Source: Paludisphaera mucosa
GTDB taxonomy: Bacteria; Planctomycetota; Planctomycetia; Isosphaerales; Isosphaeraceae
Direction of reading: 5' to 3'
Length of the DNA: 64,000 nucleotides
NCBI RefSeq assembly: GCF_029589435.1
Contig: NZ_JARRAG010000001.1
Span: 2,098,808-2,162,807 of the forward strand
Numbering within the stretch: position 1 is the first letter of the stretch; each line of letters begins with the position of its first letter. A program made the translations under genes and the position numbers. Of the stretch, positions 57,729 to 64,000 are shown piece by piece. The notes below the pieces were generated by a model that was not told the origin of the DNA, searched no databases, and saw nothing but the letters and a program-made list of their open reading frames with translations.

Positions 57729-58508
57729 ATGTCTCACATCGTTCATCCTCATCGCTTTCGTTGGATCGTCGCGATCGGCCTGCTAGCCCTCGCCCCGGCC
57801 GTCGAAGCCGCTCCTCTTCGGGGCTACACCCTCACCGACCTGGGATTCGTCCCTGGGACGGGTCTCGATAACGACGGCAACGTCATCGACCAGCCCGTCA
57901 GAACCCTCGTCGGCGACGTCCCCACGTTTGACCTGGGATGGGACGGGGGATCGGACCCACGCCTGCCGCCCGGACGCGTCATCCGATGGGCCGAGGTCGT
58001 GGACGGAACCCCAGACGGCCGATTCCTGATTTACACGCAGGGTGCCGGGTCTCCCTCCCGCGAAATCATGCAGACCTTCGTCGCCGACCCCAACAACCCT
58101 CACGTCCCGAGTGGTCTATGGGTGACGCTAAGGCTCCACGACGACTACTGGAGCTCCATACGAGGCACCGACGTCAACGCCTCTGGAGAGGTCATCGGCG
58201 AACTTGGTCGAATCGGCGCGGACGGCCACACGACGATGAGGTGGGATCCCAGGTACTTTTATGCCGCAGCGGGCGAAACGACCATCCACGAGCTGGCCGA
58301 ACTCCTTCCCCCCGGATCGGGCTGGAGGCATTTGAGCCTGCAGAGCATCAACGACAATGGTCAGATCCTCGGCTGGGGTGTGAACCCCGAAGGCGAATCC
58401 TCAAGATTCATCCTGACGCCGAACGCCGTGCCCGAGCCCGGGACGTGGGCCATCTTCGGGCTGGCCTCGGCCGCGGTGGGCTGGCGGACGCGACGTCGTA
58501 AACGCTGA
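57729..58508 (+). CDS. PEP-CTERM sorting domain protein (second)
   Basis: 259 residues from ATG 57729 (AAGGATT upstream); an ATG at 57699 is the alternative. Signal peptide WIVAIGLLALAPAVEA. The body looks like the extracellular-repeat (HAF-type) proteins of planctomycetes, with LRGYTLTDLGFVPG, then DVNASGEVIG and SINDNGQILGWGVN, two D/N-NG repeats of a beta-propeller-like fold. The C-terminus is VPEPGTWAIFGLASAAVGW followed by RTRRRKR, a full PEP-CTERM signal. Role unknown, probably exported and exosortase-processed. Confidence 0.8.
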   Translation: MSHIVHPHRFRWIVAIGLLALAPAVEAAPLRGYTLTDLGFVPGTGLDNDGNVIDQPVRTLVGDVPTFDLGWDGGSDPRLPPGRVIRWAEVVDGTPDGRFLIYTQGAGSPSREIMQTFVADPNNPHVPSGLWVTLRLHDDYWSSIRGTDVNASGEVIGELGRIGADGHTTMRWDPRYFYAAAGETTIHELAELLPPGSGWRHLSLQSINDNGQILGWGVNPEGESSRFILTPNAVPEPGTWAIFGLASAAVGWRTRRRKR

Positions 58509-58588
58509 GCGACTCGCCCGTTCCTGGCGAAACATCGCGATGAACGTGCACGAATGGCGGGAGCCGAGACCGAGTGCCGGCTGGAATC

Positions 58589-59887
58589 TCAGCGTTCGAG
58601 GATGCCCGGGCGGGGGAGCGAGTAGCCCTTGACCGAGATGTCGATGAGCGGCCAGTCCTGGGCGGCGGTGACGATGTCGAAGCCGCGGGAATCGACCACG
58701 ATCGTGTCTTCCGAACGCGCCGAGCCGACGCTGGGGTTCCAGCAGACGGCCATGTTCGGCTCGAGGATCATCGGGCTGTCCGGGGTGAGCAGGGCCTCGC
58801 GCGGGGAATAGCCGATGAGGACGCCCTGATAATCGAGCGTCCACTCGTGGGGGGCGTCGTACTTCTCGTAGATGCGGCGGGCGCGGCGGAAGACCTCGGC
58901 GATCGGCTCGCCGGGACGCGAGAAGTAGATGCACGTCGCGTCGACCATCGCGGCGAGCGTGTGATTGGCCCGGAACTCGGTCTCGGGGGGGCCGAACGTC
59001 ACGGTGCGGGTGACCGAGGCGCAGAGCCCGTGACGCCGGCCGGTGACGGCGATCGTCGCCTTCTTGAGGATCGGCGCGGCCTTGAAGGTCGGCTGGCGAT
59101 AGCGGGCCAGGCGATCGTCGCTGGCGACCCGCAGGTCCACCGGCGCGACCCCTTCGCGGATCAGCCGATGCGCCAGGTGGCCGGCGACGTCCGCCTCGCG
59201 CTCGCCGCGGTCGAAGTTGCGGCATGTGGCCTCGACGGCCAACGAGAGGGTCCGCCCCAGCTCGCGATAACGCTGACGTTCCAGTGGCGTCAACTGCCGC
59301 CGCAGGTCGCGCAAGGGGTCGAGCGCCCGCCGCCACTGCGAGCAGCCTTCCGACGCCAGGTCGGTCGCGATCTTCTTGTTGTGGCAGAGTTCGGCCACCA
59401 CCCTCAGCGGGTCGTCGTACCAGGGCCGCTCCTTGAGCTGGAAGCCCAGGCCCGCCAGCTCCTCCTCGAAGACCCGCGAACTCTGCACGTTGTCGGCGAG
59501 CACCGCCCGGCTGTTGCGGTTGATGTAGAGCAGGACCGAGCTGTTGTCCGAGCCGTAATCCTGCGCCAGGTCGCCGCCCGACGTGAACCAGGCGATCGAG
59601 TCGGCGCGGCCGAGCACGACGGCGTCCTGATTCGTGCGGTCCAGGAAGTCGCGGATCCGCTGATGCTTCAGCTCGACGTCGTCACGTCGCCGCTTGCGGT
59701 CGACGTCGCCGTGGTCGCAGGCGGGGTCCGGGACGTCGGGCAGCGAGTCCACGGCGGGGCGGTCGGCGGCGGTCTCCAGAACCCGGTCGTAGACCTCGGT
59801 TTCCGGGCCGTCCTCCGTCATCAACCCGATCGGACCGCCGACATACAGCTCGGTTGACACGACCTGATTCCCCCGGACAGGAAACAT
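58589..59887 (-). CDS. Degenerate M24 (creatinase/prolidase-fold) protein
   Basis: 432 residues from the ATG at 59887; 59821 and 60043 are alternative starts and none has a strong ribosome site. A creatinase_N-like domain (RIRDFLDRTNQDAVVLGRAD, then IAWFTSGG) precedes a pita-bread domain. The usual five metal ligands are mostly lost: the first two Asp positions read VTGRRHG and ASVTRT, the His region reads LDYQGVLIGYSPRE, and the EPG Glu is Asn in CWNPSVGSARSED; only the last Glu (SED) remains. It is therefore probably not a metallopeptidase; metal-free creatinase-like chemistry or a binding role is possible. Confidence 0.75.
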   Translation of the reverse strand: MFPVRGNQVVSTELYVGGPIGLMTEDGPETEVYDRVLETAADRPAVDSLPDVPDPACDHGDVDRKRRRDDVELKHQRIRDFLDRTNQDAVVLGRADSIAWFTSGGDLAQDYGSDNSSVLLYINRNSRAVLADNVQSSRVFEEELAGLGFQLKERPWYDDPLRVVAELCHNKKIATDLASEGCSQWRRALDPLRDLRRQLTPLERQRYRELGRTLSLAVEATCRNFDRGEREADVAGHLAHRLIREGVAPVDLRVASDDRLARYRQPTFKAAPILKKATIAVTGRRHGLCASVTRTVTFGPPETEFRANHTLAAMVDATCIYFSRPGEPIAEVFRRARRIYEKYDAPHEWTLDYQGVLIGYSPREALLTPDSPMILEPNMAVCWNPSVGSARSEDTIVVDSRGFDIVTAAQDWPLIDISVKGYSLPRPGILER

Positions 59888-60064
59888 CCCCGGCCGCCCC
59901 GGAACGGGACGGTTGAACGACGAGGAATCCGAGTGGCTTTTGTATCTTAATGCTTTCGGGAATGGTGCCCTTATCGTTCCACCTCGACCCGACGATTGCA
60001 AGAAGCAAGAAGTGCAAAATCCCAAAAGCCTACATGGCATCAAGCAATCAAGACGTCTGTTGTC

Positions 60065-60946
60065 TCAGTGGCCCTGGACCCGCCCTCGCCAGGCCTCGTC
60101 CAGGAACCGTCGCACGTCCGGGTTCAGGTCGCGCGGAACCGGCGATCCGACATCCAGTTCGAAGCCATGGCGCGCCCCTGATATTTCGATGAGCTGGTGC
60201 ACGCCGCCGACTTCTTCCAACCTCTTCTGCATCTTTCGTGCCTGGTTGACCGAAACCCACGCGTCGTCGCTTCCATGAATTAAGAGAAGGGCCGGACCAC
60301 CGGCGGCCGCCCGTTCGATCGGCGACGCCGCGCGGGCGGGCGATTCCATTCGGCTCGGCTCGCCGCCGAGGAACGCGGCGGTCGGCTCGTGCGGCAACCT
60401 GCGATCGACGGCGAGGTCGAGCAGCGAATAAGGGGTCGACAGGCAGACCGCCGCGGCGATGCGAGGGTCTTCCTGCGCCGCGAGCGCCGCCAGCAGCCCG
60501 CCCGAGGACGTCCCGACGGCGGCGACCCGACGGCGGTCCAGGTGATACTCGTCGCCGTGGTCGTGCAGCCAGTCGAGGGCCGCGAGCACGTCGCCCAGCG
60601 CGCCGTCCCAGCTAGGCGCGCCGGGGCGCGCCAGCCGATAATCGACGACCGCGACGGCGATCCCGGCTCGCGCCAGGGACGCGAACTGGGGGCCGTAGTC
60701 CCGCTTCGATCCGCCCGTCCAGCTCCCGCCGTGGACGGCGATCAGGACCGGCCGGTCGATCAGGGACGATCGGTCGGGCAAGATCAGGTCGAGCTTCAGG
60801 GAACGGCCGTCGACCGTGCGATAGGTCAGATCTCGCACGACGACCAGACCCGCGAACGGGTCGGTCGATGGCCCCGACGACGCGTTCCAGGCCGCGAACG
60901 TCGCCGCCGCGACGACCAACCAGCAGAACGGTCGCAGCATCGCCAC
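60065..60946 (-). CDS. Alpha/beta hydrolase, esterase/dienelactone-like, exported
   Basis: 293 residues with an N-terminal hydrophobic signal (PFCWLVVAAATFAAW). The BD-FAE/S9-like esterase pattern is complete: oxyanion HGGSW, nucleophile GTSSGG (Ser near residue 146), an acid in HGSDDAWVSVNQA and the catalytic His in SGARHGFELD. A YRTVDGRSLKLDLILP strand pair opens the domain. It probably hydrolyses acetyl or feruloyl esters on polysaccharides outside the cytoplasm; the substrate is an inference. Confidence 0.88.
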   Translation of the reverse strand: MAMLRPFCWLVVAAATFAAWNASSGPSTDPFAGLVVVRDLTYRTVDGRSLKLDLILPDRSSLIDRPVLIAVHGGSWTGGSKRDYGPQFASLARAGIAVAVVDYRLARPGAPSWDGALGDVLAALDWLHDHGDEYHLDRRRVAAVGTSSGGLLAALAAQEDPRIAAAVCLSTPYSLLDLAVDRRLPHEPTAAFLGGEPSRMESPARAASPIERAAAGGPALLLIHGSDDAWVSVNQARKMQKRLEEVGGVHQLIEISGARHGFELDVGSPVPRDLNPDVRRFLDEAWRGRVQGH

Positions 60947-60990
60947 GCTTCGCGTCCCTCCTGGATCCTAGTACGTACGGAGCCGGCCCG

Positions 60991-61482
60991 ATGGCGGATC
61001 AGAAACCAAACATCCCCCTGCTCCAGCAGCGCGAGATCGAAGCCAAGATCGTCGGCCCGCTGGTCCGGGCCTTCACCGACGCCTTCGGCCGGGAGGCGAC
61101 CCTCGACGTCCTCCGCGGCGTGATCGTCGACCTCGCCCGCCAGGGCGGCGCCGAGCTGGCGCGGTCGCTGGGCGAGCAGTCCCTGGAGGCCTTCGCGACG
61201 ACCCTCGGACGCTGGAAGGAGAACGACGCCCTCCAAATCGACGTGCTCGAAAGCACCCCCGACCGGCTCTCGTTCAACGTCGTCCGCTGCCGTTACGCCG
61301 AAATGTATCGGCGACTCGGCCTCGAAGACTTGGGGGCCACGCTCTCCTGCCAGCGCGATTTCGCCCTGGCCGAGGGCTTCAGCCCCGACATCGAGCTGGA
61401 GCGCACCCAGACCCTCATGCAAGGCGCCCCGTTCTGCGACTTCCGCTTCCGCCGCGTCCCGCGGGACGAACAACCGGGCTGA
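60991..61482 (+). CDS. L-2-amino-thiazoline-4-carboxylate hydrolase family protein (ATC hydrolase)
   Basis: 163 residues from the ATG at 60991. It matches the ATC hydrolase family, in which a cysteine-precursor ring (ATC) is opened on the way to L-cysteine in Pseudomonas. Family markers are LLQQREIEAKIVGPLVRAF, then FNVVRCRYAEMYRRLGLEDL, GATLSCQRDFALAEGF and ELERTQTLMQGAPFCDFRF. Two conserved Cys (RCRYAEM, SCQRDF) and a terminal CDFR segment are present. Most family members are only distantly related to the characterised enzyme, so the substrate is uncertain. It is divergent from the esterase gene by 44 bp. Confidence 0.85.
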   Translation: MADQKPNIPLLQQREIEAKIVGPLVRAFTDAFGREATLDVLRGVIVDLARQGGAELARSLGEQSLEAFATTLGRWKENDALQIDVLESTPDRLSFNVVRCRYAEMYRRLGLEDLGATLSCQRDFALAEGFSPDIELERTQTLMQGAPFCDFRFRRVPRDEQPG

Positions 61483-61519
61483 GGCCGGCGAACGCCGAGC
61501 CCCGCACGCTTGTCGAACA

Positions 61520-61528
61520 TGATATAAT
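61520..61528 (+). promoter_or_regulatory. Extended -10 promoter of the peroxiredoxin-kinase gene
   Basis: TG-A-TATAAT: a TG dinucleotide (61520-61521) one base before a perfect TATAAT (61523-61528), the extended -10 type that does not require a -35. Start near 61535, 68 bp before the ATG at 61603. Confidence 0.55.
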
Positions 61529-61602
61529 GAGCGGAAGATTCGAAAACCCCGAAGACGGCGTCCGCGAGGCCGCCGGGGGTGTTCCGCGGTAATCGGATTT
61601 CG

Positions 61603-62991
61603 ATGCCAACCACCTTCGTCGGCAATCCCGCCCCGTCCTTCGACCTGCCCTGCACGCGGCAGCCCGACCCGACGCGAGGCCGGGCCCGGTTGCTGGATTA
61701 CAAAGGGCGCTGGCTCGTCCTGGTCTTCTATCCCCGCGATTTCTCGATGGTCTGCCCCACCGAGCTGATCGGCCTCAGCCAGCGCCGCGAGGAGTTCGCC
61801 GAGCACGACTGCGACCTACTCGCTATCAGCTGCGACCCGGTCGAGCTGCACGAGCGCTGGCTGGCCACGCCCAAGACCCAGGGGGGCCTCGGCGGCCTGA
61901 GCTTCCCGCTCGCCAGCGACCTCGACGGCTCGGTCTCGGCGGCCTACGGGGTCTTCGAGCCCCGTCAGAACCTGGCGGTCCGGGGGACGTTCATCGTCGA
62001 CCCCGACGGCCGGATCCAGTACCAGGTCGTCCACAGCCTGAGCGTCGGCCGCCGCAGCCAGGAAGTGCTGCGCGTGCTCTCGGCGCTCCAGTCGGGCGGG
62101 CTCTGCCGGGAAGACTGGATGACCGACGGCTCGCACATCGACCCGTACACGGTCCTCCAGCCGGGTAACATCTTCTCGCACTATTACATGGATTCGGAGA
62201 TCGGCGCGGGGACGTTCGCGCGGGTCTATCTGGCCCGCGACCTCCAGCTCGACCGCCCGGTCGCGCTGAAGGTCTTCAACCGCGACTGCCCGGTCACGCC
62301 CAGCTCGGTCCTGGCCGAGGCCCGGTCGGTCGCGGCGCTCAACCATCCCAACATCTGCACGATCTACGCCGTCGACGACACGGCGGGCCTGCCGGTCATC
62401 GCGATGGAGTACGTCCAGGGCCTCTCGCTGGCGAACCGGCTTCGCGGCGAGCCGGCGGCGATCGACGAGCTGCTGGCCATCGCCAGGCAGATCGCGGGGG
62501 GGATGGCCGCGGCCCACGACGCCGGCATCGTCCACGGCGACCTGAAGCCGGAGAACATCATGGTCGGCGACGACGGCCTCGTGAAGGTCCTCGATTTCGG
62601 CCTGGCGCGGCGGATCAACCGCGTCAACGCGACCGAATTGGAAGAGACCAGCGAGCTGGGCCTGGCCGAGGGGGGCGACGGCGTCTTCGGCACCCCGCGC
62701 TACCTCGCGCCCGAGCAGACCCGGGGCGAGCCGGCGACCTTCGCCAGCGACGTCTTCGCGCTGGGCGTCGTCTTCTTCGAGATGGCGACCCGCCGGCCGG
62801 CGTTCGCCGAGGGGAATGTGCTGCAGGTCATGGACCGGATCCGCAACGTCGACCCCGAGGCCATGGCCGCCGAGGCCGGCGAGCCGTTCACCCCCCTGCT
62901 CCGCTCCATGCTCCTCGCCGACCCCACCCGGCGCGACGTCGCGATGCGACGGATCGTCGCCGAGATCGACGCCGTCTGCGAGTCGGTCTGA
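61603..62991 (+). CDS. Peroxiredoxin (AhpC/TSA, 2-Cys) fused to a Ser/Thr protein kinase
   Basis: 462 residues from ATG 61603 (GTG 61579 is an alternative). Residues 1-175 form a complete typical 2-Cys peroxiredoxin: peroxidatic Cys 51 in FYPRDFSMVCPTE and resolving Cys 168 in GGLCREDW at the family's usual spacing. The TFIVDPDGRIQYQVVH segment is also conserved. Residues about 200-455 form a protein kinase: IGAGTFARVYLARD Gly loop, Lys 223 (VALKVF), catalytic loop HGDLKPEN (311-318; Gly replaces the Arg of HRD, so a non-RD kinase), DFGLARR from Asp 331, and YLAPEQTRG. No transmembrane segment is evident, so it is cytosolic. An H2O2-gated kinase is the obvious inference; enzymatic activity of either half is not proven by sequence. 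Confidence 0.95.
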   Translation: MPTTFVGNPAPSFDLPCTRQPDPTRGRARLLDYKGRWLVLVFYPRDFSMVCPTELIGLSQRREEFAEHDCDLLAISCDPVELHERWLATPKTQGGLGGLSFPLASDLDGSVSAAYGVFEPRQNLAVRGTFIVDPDGRIQYQVVHSLSVGRRSQEVLRVLSALQSGGLCREDWMTDGSHIDPYTVLQPGNIFSHYYMDSEIGAGTFARVYLARDLQLDRPVALKVFNRDCPVTPSSVLAEARSVAALNHPNICTIYAVDDTAGLPVIAMEYVQGLSLANRLRGEPAAIDELLAIARQIAGGMAAAHDAGIVHGDLKPENIMVGDDGLVKVLDFGLARRINRVNATELEETSELGLAEGGDGVFGTPRYLAPEQTRGEPATFASDVFALGVVFFEMATRRPAFAEGNVLQVMDRIRNVDPEAMAAEAGEPFTPLLRSMLLADPTRRDVAMRRIVAEIDAVCESV

Positions 62992-63048
62992 TGCGACGAG
63001 CCCGGCCCTCCCGCCCCATTCCTCCCCCGCCACCGATCGGAGCCCTCC

Positions 63049-63726
63049 GTGCCGCTTCCCGCCTCCGCGCCCCTCGCCATCTTCGACCATGACGGCGTGC
63101 TCGTGGACACCCTCAAGCTCCACCAGGACTCCTGGGTGGCCATGGGCCGCGAGACCGGCCTGGCCGTGACGCCCGAGCTGATCCTCGAGACGTTCGGGAT
63201 GACCAACGCCACGATCCTCCGGAAGATCCTGGGCGAGTCGCTCTCCGACGCCGACGTCCTGGCGTACTCCGACCGCAAGGAACACATCTATCGCGAGCTG
63301 GCCCGGGGCCGGATCGTGCTGATGGACGGGGCTCGCGAGTTCCTCGACGCCATGACCGAGGCCGGGGCGCTCTTGGCGATCGGCTCCAGCGGCGTCCGCC
63401 TCAACCTAGAGCTGACCGTCGAGGAGTGCGGCCTGCACGGCCGGTTCGCGACGATCGTCGCGGGCGAGGACGTCACCCGGGGCAAGCCCGACCCCCAGGT
63501 CTTCCTGCTGGCGGCCTCGCGCTCGGGCGTCCCGGCCGCGCGGTCGATCGTCTTCGAGGACGCCCCGGTGGGCATCCGCGCCGCGAAGGCCGCGGGCATG
63601 CTCGCCGTGGGGGTCACGTCGAGCCACGACGCCGCGGCTCTGCATGCCGCCGGGGCCGACCTGATCGTCCCCGACCTGAGCCGCTGCGACGCCCGCGAGC
63701 TGCTCGCCCGGCTCGATCAATCCTGA
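63049..63726 (+). CDS. HAD family hydrolase, beta-phosphoglucomutase/sugar-phosphatase-like
   Basis: 225 residues from GTG 63049. The HAD motifs are all present: FDHDGVLVDT (nucleophile and general acid Asp), IGSSGV (motif II Ser), Lys in GKPDPQVF (motif III) and FEDAPVGIRAAKAAGM (motif IV acids). The helical cap between motifs I and II is the type seen in beta-phosphoglucomutase and phosphoglycolate phosphatases. The exact substrate is not predictable. It follows the peroxiredoxin-kinase gene by 57 bp on the same strand and could be cotranscribed. Its 3' end overlaps the convergent PNP gene by 10 bp. Confidence 0.88.
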   Translation: MPLPASAPLAIFDHDGVLVDTLKLHQDSWVAMGRETGLAVTPELILETFGMTNATILRKILGESLSDADVLAYSDRKEHIYRELARGRIVLMDGAREFLDAMTEAGALLAIGSSGVRLNLELTVEECGLHGRFATIVAGEDVTRGKPDPQVFLLAASRSGVPAARSIVFEDAPVGIRAAKAAGMLAVGVTSSHDAAALHAAGADLIVPDLSRCDARELLARLDQS

Positions 63727-64000
63727 CGATAGGTCGGGAACTCGCCGCTGAAGCCGACGTTGCCGGGGGCGACGCCGGCCAGCCGCAGGACGACGCGGCG
63801 GATCAGCTTGCCGAGCATCGGCGTGGCCTTGCGGCCGGCTTCCAGGACGTCCTCGTGGCGGATCGGCGCGGGGAGCACGCCCGCCGCCGCGTTCGTGACG
63901 AGGGCCAGGCCCAGGACGTCCATGCCGCCGTGCCTCGCGACGATCGCCTCGGGGACGGTCGACATGCCCACCACGTCGGCCCCGAGCGTCCGGAGCATGC
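63717..64000 (-). CDS. Purine nucleoside phosphorylase, C-terminal part (5' end outside window)
   Basis: About 93 C-terminal residues are visible. VVGMSTVPEAIVARHGGMDV, then LGLALVTNAAAG, HEDVLEAGRK and the terminal helices match the trimeric PNP-I (PunA/DeoD-like human type) family. These enzymes cleave purine nucleosides with phosphate to the base and ribose-1-phosphate. The conserved VTNAAAG Asn contacts the purine. The stop is at 63717 on the minus strand, overlapping the HAD gene end. The remainder lies beyond the window. Confidence 0.88.
   Translation of the reverse strand, partial: MLRTLGADVVGMSTVPEAIVARHGGMDVLGLALVTNAAAGVLPAPIRHEDVLEAGRKATPMLGKLIRRVVLRLAGVAPGNVGFSGEFPTYRQD

Overview
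The window is about 70% G+C, densely coded, and reads as chromosomal DNA of a planctomycete, most likely Isosphaeraceae-like (Paludisphaera/Singulisphaera relatives). This placement is an inference from family content: three DUF1501 proteins with Tat-type leaders, a DUF1559 prepilin-like protein, two PEP-CTERM proteins, a PPC-domain protein next to a cytochrome c/WD40 protein, a giant secreted protein with an N-terminal LEGRALL motif, several Ser/Thr kinases, an FHL-type CsrA and a lengthened SecA. No rRNA, tRNA, CRISPR array, integrase or insertion sequence was recognised.

Layout. 0-10 kb: the end of a Uma2 nuclease gene, two divergent DUF1501 genes, a phosphate-selective-type porin, a tandem pair of paralogous secreted proteins (one with an apparent frameshift, the other ending in DUF11) and a LolA-like protein. 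10-15 kb: sulfite reductase, cytidine deaminase, then a tight cluster of CbpA-type DnaJ, MerR/CbpM-like modulator, small membrane protein, rnpA and yidD, without rpmH. 15-24 kb: DUF1559 protein, small Cys-rich secreted protein, PPC protein plus cytochrome/WD40 protein, a six-TM Ser/Thr kinase with a zinc-ribbon membrane protein, and a third DUF1501. 24-36 kb: TolC-like efflux protein, ArsR regulator, CusF-SCO fusion, creatininase, Glu/Leu/Phe/Val dehydrogenase, purB, rpsU, csrA, ispF, cysS, ruvC. 36-44 kb: GH99-like protein, a metallopeptidase-like protein, and a bacteriophytochrome with GGDEF and EAL domains overlapped by a small unknown gene. 44-64 kb: PEP-CTERM protein, secA, waaA, DUF3467, a 1533-residue subtilase-like surface protein, fucI, a second PEP-CTERM protein, a degenerate M24 protein, an esterase, an ATC hydrolase, a peroxiredoxin-kinase fusion, a HAD phosphatase and the end of a purine nucleoside phosphorylase gene.

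Most genes are housekeeping or envelope functions in one- to three-gene units, often convergent with only a few bases between them and separated by strong GC hairpins. The most unusual items are the single polypeptide joining a complete 2-Cys peroxiredoxin to a non-RD Ser/Thr kinase (61603-62991), a SecA carrying five copies of a W-A/V motif in a roughly 250-residue expansion, a subtilase with Gln in place of the oxyanion-hole Asn, an M24 protein that has lost most metal ligands, and the phytochrome/cyclic-di-GMP operon with an unrecognised partner.
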